A model generated the notes under the pieces. The model saw only the letters and a list, made by a program, of their open reading frames with translations, made no database searches and was not told where the DNA came from. This document shows positions 1-6,784 of a stretch of 14,149 bases of DNA, one piece after another (position 1 is the first letter of the stretch; every line of letters begins with the position of its first letter). Source of the DNA: Saprospirales bacterium (GTDB lineage: Bacteria > Bacteroidota > Bacteroidia > Chitinophagales > Saprospiraceae); assembly GCA_024642645.1 (NCBI GenBank), contig JAHEAS010000019.1, forward strand, positions 1 to 14,149, in the 5' to 3' direction. The position numbers and the translations under genes were made by a program.

Positions 1-1
1 G

Positions 2-1393
2 CTACGTGCCGTTTACGGCAACGAAAAGGTGACCTCCCGCAAGTACTCCGAACTCAAAGCTTACCTCTACGACTTGGTCATCAAGAGCTTGCAAGCCTAC
101 GACGACACTTCCTCGATAGATTATCGCCTCAAAAACCAACTGCTCGGCGTCCGCACCCTGTTCAAGCGCTCGCATTTTGAGGATTGCAAGGCGATATTGG
201 CGAAGGTCAAAAAAACGGCCACCGATTACGAGGCGTTCAACGTGCTGATTGAAATTTTAGATTGGGAAAAACGCATCGCCTACGCCCAAACGGACATCTC
301 GTTCCTCGACCGGGAAATGAAACGTATCACGAAAGAGGAGCAGGAATACCTTCAGAAACTCACCAATATTTCGGCCTACCGGAACATCTTTTTCCAAATC
401 CTCGTCGGTATCCGAAAAGACGTTTCGAGGAGCAAAACACAGCGGGAGGAGTTCGCCGCCATGATGGAAAACCCGCTGATGAAAAGCGAGGCGGAGGCCC
501 ATTCCTTTACCGCCAAAGTGCTGTTTTACCGCATTTTATCCATCTACTATTTTTCTACTTCCAATTTTGAAACTTTCTATTCCTCCAGCAAAAACCTGAT
601 AAAACTGATGGAGCGAAACAAGCTCATGCTCAAGGAGGATGTCTCGGAATATATCTCGGCGCTCAACAACCATATCATTAGTTGCGGCAGGTTGAGCAAG
701 GTGCAGGAAGTGCGGGAAACCTTGGACAAGCTGAACAAGGTGAAGCCCATCACCGCCGACGATGAGGTGAAAATCCATCGGCAATATTTCATGAACAAGT
801 TCCGGCTTTGCATCAGCACGGGTGAGTTTGAAGAGGGTGGAAGGGAGTTGAAAAGACACCTGAAAGCCGCAGAAAAGTTTGACCAGCAATTGTTTATAAA
901 AAACAGTTTTTACCTGCAATATTTCTGCATTTACTTTGGGAATGGTGATTTTCAACATGCCCTCGACAGCCTGAACGAATGGATAAGCCTAATGTCAGGC
1001 AGTGTTGAACGCAAAGACTTGCAGAGCCTTGCCCGTGTGCTGAACCTGATTATCCATTACGAATTGGGCAATAACATGTTGCTGGACAGCCTGTTGCGTT
1101 CGACCTATCGCTATTTGAACAAAGCAAACCGGCTTTCAGAATTTGAGCGGAAAATGATGAATTTCATTCGGGAGGCAGGCAAGCCTCATTCGAGGAAGGA
1201 AATGCAACAAATCCTCGAAACCTTAAAGCAAGATTTCGAGGAACTGTCACGCCAGCCGTCTTATGGCGTTTTCGATTTATTCGACATCATCGCCTGGCTG
1301 GAAAGTAAAATAAACGGAAAGCCGTACGCTGAAGTAGTAAAGGAAAGGTTTCAGCAGCAATCATTTGTGCTTGCTAACCGGGCCAAAGTTTAA
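2..1393 (+). CDS. Unrecognised helical-repeat protein, 5' end outside the window
   Basis: The reading frame is open from the first bases of the window (nine codons precede the GTG at position 29), so this is the 3' portion of a longer gene: 463 visible residues. I do not recognise a named family. The protein is charged and predicted almost wholly alpha-helical, rich in Leu, Lys, Glu, Tyr and Phe, with no signal peptide or membrane segment in the visible part. Spaced helix pairs such as those around visible residues 170-200 and 300-340 (FYRILSIYYFSTSNFETFYS, YFCIYFGNGDFQHALDSLNE) resemble degenerate TPR-like repeats, suggesting a scaffold role, but this is inference. Its last 33 bp overlap the 3' end of the convergent double-glycine peptide gene. 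No metal-binding or catalytic motif is apparent. That it is a real gene is near certain because of its length and its even amino acid composition; its function is unknown. Confidence 0.85.
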   Translation, partial: LRAVYGNEKVTSRKYSELKAYLYDLVIKSLQAYDDTSSIDYRLKNQLLGVRTLFKRSHFEDCKAILAKVKKTATDYEAFNVLIEILDWEKRIAYAQTDISFLDREMKRITKEEQEYLQKLTNISAYRNIFFQILVGIRKDVSRSKTQREEFAAMMENPLMKSEAEAHSFTAKVLFYRILSIYYFSTSNFETFYSSSKNLIKLMERNKLMLKEDVSEYISALNNHIISCGRLSKVQEVRETLDKLNKVKPITADDEVKIHRQYFMNKFRLCISTGEFEEGGRELKRHLKAAEKFDQQLFIKNSFYLQYFCIYFGNGDFQHALDSLNEWISLMSGSVERKDLQSLARVLNLIIHYELGNNMLLDSLLRSTYRYLNKANRLSEFERKMMNFIREAGKPHSRKEMQQILETLKQDFEELSRQPSYGVFDLFDIIAWLESKINGKPYAEVVKERFQQQSFVLANRAKV

Positions 1394-1570
1394 TTTCTGG
1401 TATGGACTGGTGGTCATGCCTTCTTCTCGAATTTCCACATCATCCCAGTTGATATAACCTACCGAACCGGTATCTGTGGGCACGTAGCTTTTGCCGCCTT
1501 TCACAGCATTGCTCTCCTGCTGAGTGAGCGAATTTTTCAGGAAATCGAGTAATGTTTTTGTAGTAGCCAT
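1361..1570 (-). CDS. Small double-glycine leader peptide (RiPP or secreted-peptide precursor-like)
   Basis: This 69-residue protein has the layout of Bacteroidota natural-product precursors. Residues 1-26 form a short amphipathic leader (LLDFLKNSLTQQESNAVKGG at 7-26) with a conserved-type Leu pattern, an acidic residue at -8 and a VKGG end. Gly25-Gly26 would be the cut site of a C39-peptidase transporter. The putative 43-residue core is hydrophilic, contains no Cys, and holds Thr/Ser next to several acidic residues (TDTGSVGYINWDDVEIREEG). That argues against lanthipeptide or disulfide chemistry and leaves ester/amide cross-linking, an unmodified exported peptide, or a signalling peptide as options. 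No modifying enzyme, transporter or immunity gene is present in the window. The ATG at 1570 is the only sensible start. The gene is convergent with, and overlaps, the helical-repeat gene at its 3' end. The assignment is by leader pattern only. Confidence 0.68.
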   Translation of the reverse strand: MATTKTLLDFLKNSLTQQESNAVKGGKSYVPTDTGSVGYINWDDVEIREEGMTTSPYQKLNFGPVSKHK

Positions 1571-1779
1571 ATTACGAGTTTTTAAGTAGTTGTAAAGATA
1601 GAATATTACAAGGTGTAAAATACGGCTTCAGCCTATCGAGGCAAAACCAATATTTGCCAAAAGTCAGGATGCTGAAAGCTGTGATTTGGCTAATCTACCT
1701 TTTATACAAAGTTAAATTTGTTGGAGGAGGATGTCAAACGATGTTATCGGTTGCGTCGGACAGGCTGCAAAAAATCAAT

Positions 1780-3597
1780 TCACTCATTTTCCAGGCCTAG
1801 GTCGAACCGCTTGCGCATCTCGTCCACTAGTGGGTTCACGGCCCGCATGGCATGGTACTTCTCGCTGTCGGTCAGCCGTTTGGGCTTGGCGGGGGCAGCA
1901 TTGGAGCGGCTTGGGTCGAGTTTTATGGACAAAGCCAATAGTGGCGCATGCAGTTTTTTCCGAAGGAACTCCATCAGTTCCATCTCCTGCCGCACCGTGC
2001 TTTCTGCCAGCGCCGAGCCTACCGTCACAGTAATCTGCTCTGGGTCAATGCCAATATCGGCACCCCGGAGAATGGTTTTAACAGAGTCCTTGTCAATGGA
2101 ATCGATGTAGGCTGCCCATGCTTCCTTCAAGTCTTCATCGGTGAGTTTTGCATCAGGAACAGGGCCTCCATTGGTCTCTGCCTCTTCTATTTCAGCGTGG
2201 ATTTCCTTCAAGGACATCGAATTCAGGCCGCCAATGCCTGTTTTGCGAAGCGAAGAAACTGGCGCTGCCACCGGTTCTTTTACCAAGATGGCATCCTGTT
2301 TTGGCGGCAAAACTTCGGCGTAGCCGGGGGAAGGTATTTCGGTGTTTTGCGGAGCTTCTTTTTCCTCAATTTTTATTGGCGAAACTACAGGCTGCGGCGT
2401 TTTGGGTGGAGCCGGTGCTGGTATGACAGGCGCTGCCTGCTTGTTGGCAACTTCCTTTAGGTCAGGAGTTTTTTTTTCAGCCCCAGACTCGGCTGCCATT
2501 TTCACCGCTTGCCCTGCGTAGCACATTTTTATGAGATAAAGCTCGACGTGAAGCGGCTTTTGCCGAGCCATCTTGAAGTTGATGTCGCAGTCGTTGCAGA
2601 GGTTGAGGGCAGTGAGCAGGAACGAAGCAGGGGCAATGGCGGCTTGTTGGCGATAGCGTTCCCGCAGCGAGTCACCTACTTCGAGCAGGCGGAGCGTTTC
2701 GGCATCCTTGCACACAAGCAGGTTGCGGAGGTGCTCGGCGAGGCCGTTGATAAAATGGTCGCCTTCGAAGCCATTGCGCAGCACCGAATCAAAAATGAGC
2801 AGCACCTGCCGCAAGTCCTCCGTGAGCAGGGCATCGGTGATGCGAAAAAAATAGTCGTAGTCGAGGACGTTCAGGTTGGTGATGACGTCGTCGTAGGTAA
2901 TTTTTTTGCCGGAAGCGCTGGTGATGCGGTCAAAAATCGAGAGTGCGTCCCGCAATGCGCCGTCCGCTTTTTGGGCGATGATGTGCAGGGCATCTCCCTC
3001 TGCTTCGATGCCCTCGGCGTCGCAGATTTTTTGCAAATGAGCTACCGTATCCTTTACCTGAATCCGTTTGAAGTCGAAAATCTGGCAGCGGCTGAGAATG
3101 GTCGGGATGATTTTGTGCTTCTCCGTGGTGGCGAGGATGAAGATGGCATAGCTCGGCGGCTCTTCCAGCGTTTTCAAAAAGGCGTTGAAGGCGCTCGCCG
3201 ATAGCATGTGAACCTCGTCAATAATGAACACTTTGTATTTGCCTTGCTGTGGCTGGAAGCGCACTTGCTCCACGAGGGAGCGGATGTGCTCGACGCTGTT
3301 GTTGCTGGCGGCGTCGAGTTCCATGATGTTGAAAGATGCATTTTCGTTGAAGGCCCGGCAGCTCTCGCACTCGCCGCACGGCTCGAAATTGGCGGTCACG
3401 TTCTGGCAGTTGATGACCTTGGCGAGGATACGGGCACAGGTGGTTTTGCCCACGCCACGGGGGCCGCAGAACAGGAAGGCATGCGCCAAATGGTCGGTTT
3501 GCAGCGCTTTTTTTAGCGTTTGCGATACGTGCGCTTGCCCAACGACATCCTCGAAGTGGACAGGACGGTATTTTCTGGCGGAGACAACGAAAGCCAT
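1780..3597 (-). CDS. dnaX: DNA polymerase III subunit gamma/tau
   Basis: This is the clamp-loader ATPase that opens the beta clamp and tethers polymerase cores at the replication fork. The 605 residues start with the family's typical RKYRPVHFEDVVGQ. Visible motifs are Walker A GPRGVGKT (45-52), zinc ligands C64, C74, C77 and C80, Walker B with DE at 127-128 (FIIDEVH), sensor 1 TT at 157-158 and the SRC arginine-finger motif at 169-171. The AAA+ modules and collar domain run to about residue 370. A Pro/Ala/Lys-rich linker follows (about 378-440), then a tau-specific C-terminal region (about 465-605). A run of nine A (2469-2477) encodes E374-K-K-T377, exactly between the collar and linker. Slippage by one base either way meets a stop within 2-4 codons and would give a gamma-like protein of 378 or 379 residues. 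The gene is divergent from DUF2911. Confidence 0.97.
   Translation of the reverse strand: MAFVVSARKYRPVHFEDVVGQAHVSQTLKKALQTDHLAHAFLFCGPRGVGKTTCARILAKVINCQNVTANFEPCGECESCRAFNENASFNIMELDAASNNSVEHIRSLVEQVRFQPQQGKYKVFIIDEVHMLSASAFNAFLKTLEEPPSYAIFILATTEKHKIIPTILSRCQIFDFKRIQVKDTVAHLQKICDAEGIEAEGDALHIIAQKADGALRDALSIFDRITSASGKKITYDDVITNLNVLDYDYFFRITDALLTEDLRQVLLIFDSVLRNGFEGDHFINGLAEHLRNLLVCKDAETLRLLEVGDSLRERYRQQAAIAPASFLLTALNLCNDCDINFKMARQKPLHVELYLIKMCYAGQAVKMAAESGAEKKTPDLKEVANKQAAPVIPAPAPPKTPQPVVSPIKIEEKEAPQNTEIPSPGYAEVLPPKQDAILVKEPVAAPVSSLRKTGIGGLNSMSLKEIHAEIEEAETNGGPVPDAKLTDEDLKEAWAAYIDSIDKDSVKTILRGADIGIDPEQITVTVGSALAESTVRQEMELMEFLRKKLHAPLLALSIKLDPSRSNAAPAKPKRLTDSEKYHAMRAVNPLVDEMRKRFDLGLENE
2469..2477 (-). 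other. A9 slippage-prone tract at the gamma/tau junction of dnaX
   Basis: On the coding strand the bases read G-A9-C across codons 374-377 (GAA AAA AAA ACT). Gaining one A, or a -1 ribosomal shift, gives ...E-K-K-N-S-stop (TGA). Losing one A gives ...E-K-K-L-L-T-stop (TAA). A CAGGC-AGC-GCCTG hairpin lies downstream in the mRNA (2427-2439), about 29 nt from the tract. This is further than usual for a frameshift stimulator, so transcriptional slippage as known for Thermus dnaX is the better model. That slippage actually happens here is inference. Confidence 0.55.
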
Positions 3598-3692
3598 TTC
3601 TTAGTTTGCAGTTTACCCCCGTGGGGTTCGACAGTTTGTAGTTGGCAGTCAGGGCATAGGTAATTGTCCTTGATTGCCTTTTCCGAGCGGCA

Positions 3693-3700
3693 CAAAGTTA
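3693..3700 (-). promoter_or_regulatory. Candidate -7 element for dnaX (TAACTTTG)
   Basis: The minus strand reads TAACTTTG, a perfect match to the Bacteroidota -7 consensus TAnnTTTG, about 95 bp upstream of the dnaX ATG. I see no TTG at the usual -33 distance, so support is partial. The implied leader of about 90 nt contains a short GC hairpin at 3615-3627 (ACCCC/GGGGT arms). Confidence 0.35.
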
Positions 3701-3756
3701 GAAAAAATACAGCGGCGGCGGTCGAGTTCGCAGCCTTGGTTTGAGATTCTTTTTTT

Positions 3757-3781
3757 GTAAAATTAAAAACCCAAATTTTAC
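3757..3781. repeat. AT-rich inverted repeat between divergent dnaX and DUF2911
   Basis: GTAAAATT (3757-3764) and AATTTTAC (3774-3781) are perfect 8-bp inverted arms separated by 9 bp. They sit between the two candidate divergent promoters. This could be a protein-binding site for either gene, or simply AT-rich spacer; nothing else identifies it. Confidence 0.35.
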
Positions 3782-3826
3782 CAAACTGTTAAGGTTGCGC
3801 CGCAAAAAACATGTATTGACACCTAA

Positions 3827-3844
3827 AGTGGTAACTTTGCCACT
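3827..3844 (+). promoter_or_regulatory. Promoter -7 element of the DUF2911 gene inside a perfect palindrome
   Basis: TAACTTTG at 3832-3839 matches TAnnTTTG perfectly and lies 38 bp before the ATG at 3878. It is flanked exactly by AGTGG (3827-3831) and CCACT (3840-3844), inverted arms of 5 bp. A TTGACA lies upstream at 3816-3821, but only 10-13 bp away, too close for a standard -33 element. The arrangement would suit a repressor or activator covering the -7 box. Confidence 0.5.
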
Positions 3845-3877
3845 GTATTTCTACATTTTTTAAATAAATAAATCAAC

Positions 3878-4729
3878 ATGAAAAAAGTATTCCTGACACT
3901 CACAACCATTTTGGCAGTAGGCTTCCTAACCATGGCCACTGCTCAAATCAAGACGCCTGCTCCCAGCCCTGGCGCAAAAATCACACAGACCGTTGGCCTA
4001 ACCGACATCACTGTGGAATACAGTCGCCCGAGCATGAAGGGCCGTACCATCTTTGGTGGCCTTGTGCCTTACGGCGAAATGTGGCGTACCGGTGCCAACA
4101 AGAACACAATGGTAACCTTTAGCGCCCCAGTGAATATCTCAGGCAAAGACCTTAAAGCTGGTACTTACTCTCTTTTCACCGTGCCTGGCCAAACGGAGTG
4201 GGAAATCATTTTCTACACAGACACAGAGAACTGGGGAACACCGGAAAAATGGGACGCAGCCAAGGAAGCTGTCCGCTTCAAAGCCAAAGCTGAAAAGATT
4301 GATTTTGGCATTGAGTCGTTCATGATTGACCTCGGCGACTTGACCAATGATGGCTGCGTCGTGGGTATTGGCTGGGAGAAAACTTGGGTTTCTTTCCCCA
4401 TTAAGCTAACCACAGATGAGGTGGTTGCTGCCTCTATCAAGAAAACAATGGCTGGACCATCTGCGGATGACTACTACTCTGCGGGCCGCTACTATTTCGA
4501 GTCCGGCAAAGACCTGAAGCAAGCCTACGAGTGGCTGCACAAATCCAATGAAATGGACACCAAGTTTTGGAAACTACGCCAAGAGTCGTTGGTATTGGCT
4601 GCCATGGGCAAGCACAAAGAAGCCATTGCGACAGCAGAAAAATCAAAGGCCATGGCCGTTGAAGCTGGCAACAAGGACTACGAGCGTATGAACACGGAGT
4701 CCATCTCCGAGTGGAAGAAGAAGATGTAA
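3878..4729 (+). CDS. Exported DUF2911 family protein with C-terminal helical repeat
   Basis: The 283-residue protein starts with a clear signal peptide (MKKVFLTLTTILAVGFLTMA, residues 1-20, cleavage likely near A22/Q23), so it is exported, probably to the periplasm. Residues about 30-180 match what I know of DUF2911: the early SPGAKITQTVGLTDITVEYS stretch, the SRPSMKGRTIFGGLVPYGEM segment with downstream W-R-TGANK, and the AGTYSLFTVPG turn, typical of a small beta-barrel-like domain of unknown function found widely in Bacteroidota. Residues about 195-283 form helix pairs resembling two TPR units (YYSAGRYYFESGKDLKQAYE; LVLAAMGKHKEAIATAEKSK). The gene stands alone between a promoter-like palindrome and a hairpin shared with convergent mutL. 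The biochemical role is not established; there is no recognisable catalytic motif. Confidence 0.9.
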   Translation: MKKVFLTLTTILAVGFLTMATAQIKTPAPSPGAKITQTVGLTDITVEYSRPSMKGRTIFGGLVPYGEMWRTGANKNTMVTFSAPVNISGKDLKAGTYSLFTVPGQTEWEIIFYTDTENWGTPEKWDAAKEAVRFKAKAEKIDFGIESFMIDLGDLTNDGCVVGIGWEKTWVSFPIKLTTDEVVAASIKKTMAGPSADDYYSAGRYYFESGKDLKQAYEWLHKSNEMDTKFWKLRQESLVLAAMGKHKEAIATAEKSKAMAVEAGNKDYERMNTESISEWKKKM

Positions 4730-4731
4730 AT

Positions 4732-4784
4732 AGTTATGAGTTATGAGTTATGAGTTTGCAAAAATCTCATGGCTCATAACTCAT
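4732..4784. terminator. Hairpin of tandem GAGTTAT repeats between convergent DUF2911 and mutL
   Basis: The heptamer GTTATGA is repeated three times at 4733-4754. Its last part, ATGAGTTATGAG (4743-4754), pairs perfectly over 12 bp with CTCATAACTCAT (4773-4784), loop 18 nt. The right arm overlaps the mutL stop codon (4781-4783). Neither side has a strong T run, so this is a probable but not textbook bidirectional terminator. Similar heptamer arrays occur as short tandem repeats in Bacteroidota and cyanobacteria. Confidence 0.5.
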
Positions 4785-6679
4785 CTCTCCAAAAACATCT
4801 CCTCCAATTCCTCCAAATCAAAAGACAAAAAACAATTGCGCCCGGCTGGGCTTTTGAAAGGCATTGCACAAGCAAAAAGCTGATCAATCAACTCCTGCAT
4901 TTCACGCACTGAAAGTGAAGTTCCACGTTTTGTGGCGGCGCTCCGAGCCATGGAGCGGGCCAAATTTTCTTTCAAATCAAGGCTGAGTTCGATGTTGCGC
5001 TTGTACTGTTCAAGCAGCGTTTCGATGATTTTTACCTCGTTCTGCCCGCCCGTCAGGTCGGCGGGGATACCGTGGATGATGAAGCTATCCTTTCCAAACT
5101 CTTGAATATCGAAGCCAAGTTCGTTGATGGTGCTCATGATATCGCCAAAGATGGCGGCGTCGGCAGTGGGCAGGGTAAATGTCTTTGGGAAAAGTTCTTT
5201 TTGGGTGAAAACTTGTTTGCTTTCGAGTGCATCCAAATAACGCTCATAGAGGATGCGCTCATGCGCAGCCTGCTGGTCAATCAGGATAAAACCTGACTTT
5301 ATATGGCTGACGATAAAACTCGATTGAACCTGGTACGGTTCCTTTTGATTTTTTGAAAATGAGCTGCCTGCATCGTCCAGTTCACCGGGAGCCGCCCAGT
5401 TGCTGCCGATGGTGATTGACTCCTCCGGGCTTTCGTTGGGCTCTGGGTTAGTGCTTTCACCCATTTCATCAATTGCCTGGTACAATTGCTGCCAGTTTCG
5501 GAGGTTCGACTCGTCACGTGGCGTAGAAGTAGGCCGCTCAAAGCCACCGCTTCTATCCATATGCTCCTGCTTGCGTGGCTGCGACATTTCCTCCTCAAAA
5601 TCAGATGGTGGAGCAACAGAGAAAGGCAACCCGAAATTTTTCGTTGCAGAAAAACTGGTCTCGGCCTCAAAGTCCAGCTCTGGCATGATGCTATGCGAAC
5701 CCAGTGCATGACGTACTGCTACCCGCAGGTAATTGTACACCAGCCGCTCGTCGTCGAACTTGATTTCCTGTTTCGTTGGGTGTACGTTGATGTCAATCCG
5801 GCTGGGGTCCATCTCCAGAAAAACCACGTAGAACGGGTAGGTTTCTTTCGGTAAAAGTTCCTCGTAGGCCGTCATCACGGCATGGTGCAAGTAGCCGCTT
5901 TTGATGAAGCGGTCGTTGACGAAGAACAATTGTTCGCCCCTTGTTTTCCTTGCAAATTCAGGCTTCCCAATAAACCCACCGATGCTCATCACATCGGTTT
6001 CTTCCTTCACCGGTACGAGCTTGGGGTTGAAATTATTGCCAAAAATACCGACAATGCGCTGGCGCAAATTGCCGGTAGGCAGATGGAAAACCTCCGTGCC
6101 ATTGTTGTGGAGCGAAAAGAAAACATCCTCGTTGGCGAGCGCTATCCGCTGGAACTCGTCGAGGATATGCCGCATTTCAATCGGGTTGGATTTCAGAAAA
6201 TTGCGGCGGGCTGGTACGTTGTAGAAAAGGTTTTTGATAGAAACATTTGAGCCTGGGCTACACTGGCAAGGCTCCTGTACGACCAATTTAGAGGCTTCGA
6301 TGGCGATGCGAGTACCAAGTTCCTGATTGTGCGGGCGGGTGCGTAGTTCCACCTGCGAAACGGCAGCGATGGAGGCCATTGCCTCGCCCCGAAAGCCCAT
6401 CGTACGGATAGCAAACAAGTCGCTCGCCTCCCTGATTTTTGAAGTGGCGTGGCGCTCGAAGCACATCCGTGCATCCGTCTCCGACATGCCGCAGCCGTCA
6501 TCAATCACCTGAATCAATGCCTTTCCAGCGTCTTTTACGATGAGCTTTACACTCGTTGCACCAGCATCAATGGCATTTTCCATCAATTCTTTGACGACGG
6601 ATGCTGGCCGCTGCACGACTTCGCCGGCGGCAATCTGATTGGCGATGGATTCTGGAAGGAGCTGAATGATGTCAGCCAT
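4781..6679 (-). CDS. mutL: DNA mismatch repair protein MutL
   Basis: MutL is the ATP-dependent matchmaker that links MutS mismatch recognition to strand removal. The start is set at the ATG at 6679, giving 632 residues beginning MADIIQLLPESIANQIAAGE, the conserved family N-terminus; a GGGAG lies about 9 nt upstream. An ATG 93 bp earlier is in frame, but it would add a repeat-encoded tail. GHKL ATPase motifs are E31 and N35 (KELMENAIDAG), DDGCGM (60-65) and GFRGEA (95-100). Residues about 340-440 are a variable linker and the rest is the dimerisation domain. The endonuclease motif appears as DQQAAHERILYE (468-479), with Gln470 where nicking MutLs have His. The usual CPHGR motif appears as SPAGR (610-614), and the Cys of the ACxxA motif is absent (A578-R-S-A-A). 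It is the last gene of a minus-strand cluster. Confidence 0.97.
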   Translation of the reverse strand: MADIIQLLPESIANQIAAGEVVQRPASVVKELMENAIDAGATSVKLIVKDAGKALIQVIDDGCGMSETDARMCFERHATSKIREASDLFAIRTMGFRGEAMASIAAVSQVELRTRPHNQELGTRIAIEASKLVVQEPCQCSPGSNVSIKNLFYNVPARRNFLKSNPIEMRHILDEFQRIALANEDVFFSLHNNGTEVFHLPTGNLRQRIVGIFGNNFNPKLVPVKEETDVMSIGGFIGKPEFARKTRGEQLFFVNDRFIKSGYLHHAVMTAYEELLPKETYPFYVVFLEMDPSRIDINVHPTKQEIKFDDERLVYNYLRVAVRHALGSHSIMPELDFEAETSFSATKNFGLPFSVAPPSDFEEEMSQPRKQEHMDRSGGFERPTSTPRDESNLRNWQQLYQAIDEMGESTNPEPNESPEESITIGSNWAAPGELDDAGSSFSKNQKEPYQVQSSFIVSHIKSGFILIDQQAAHERILYERYLDALESKQVFTQKELFPKTFTLPTADAAIFGDIMSTINELGFDIQEFGKDSFIIHGIPADLTGGQNEVKIIETLLEQYKRNIELSLDLKENLARSMARSAATKRGTSLSVREMQELIDQLFACAMPFKSPAGRNCFLSFDLEELEEMFLER

Positions 6680-6698
6680 GATTGGTATCTCCCGGTGG

Positions 6699-6780
6699 GT
6701 GTTTGCGTGCTTGTGTGCTTGCGTGCTTATGTGCCGGAAAGGCTTCTCGAAAACACATAAATACCCAAACACATAAACAC
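6699..6780 (-). repeat. Octamer tandem repeat and inverted repeats in the mutL leader
   Basis: On the plus strand 6699-6733 is four 8-bp units of the form GTGyTTry (GTGTTTGC, GTGCTTGT, GTGCTTGC, GTGCTTAT) plus GTG. Further upstream of mutL, AAACACATAAA occurs twice, 16 bp apart (6751-6761, 6767-6777). GTGCTTATGTG (6723-6733) and CACATAAACAC (6770-6780) are inverted with 10 of 11 bases matching (the other is a G-T wobble), so the mutL mRNA leader could fold into a hairpin ending about 45 nt before the ATG. Confidence 0.6.
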
Positions 6781-6784
6781 CATC

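Noticed and set aside
2509..3204. A 231-codon open frame on the plus strand, antisense to dnaX
   Set aside because: It lies wholly inside dnaX, whose motifs are unmistakable. Its composition reflects the reverse complement of GC-rich coding DNA and it shows no family motif.
3513..3695. 60-codon minus-strand frame with two CxxC-like cysteines at the dnaX start
   Set aside because: It overlaps the dnaX start in another frame. The Cys spacing comes from a non-coding leader, and the rest is a shadow of dnaX.
6680..6772. 31-residue N-terminal extension of MutL from an upstream ATG
   Set aside because: MutL proteins start at the MADIIQLLP-type sequence. The extension is encoded by the octamer repeats and leader and has no conserved residue.
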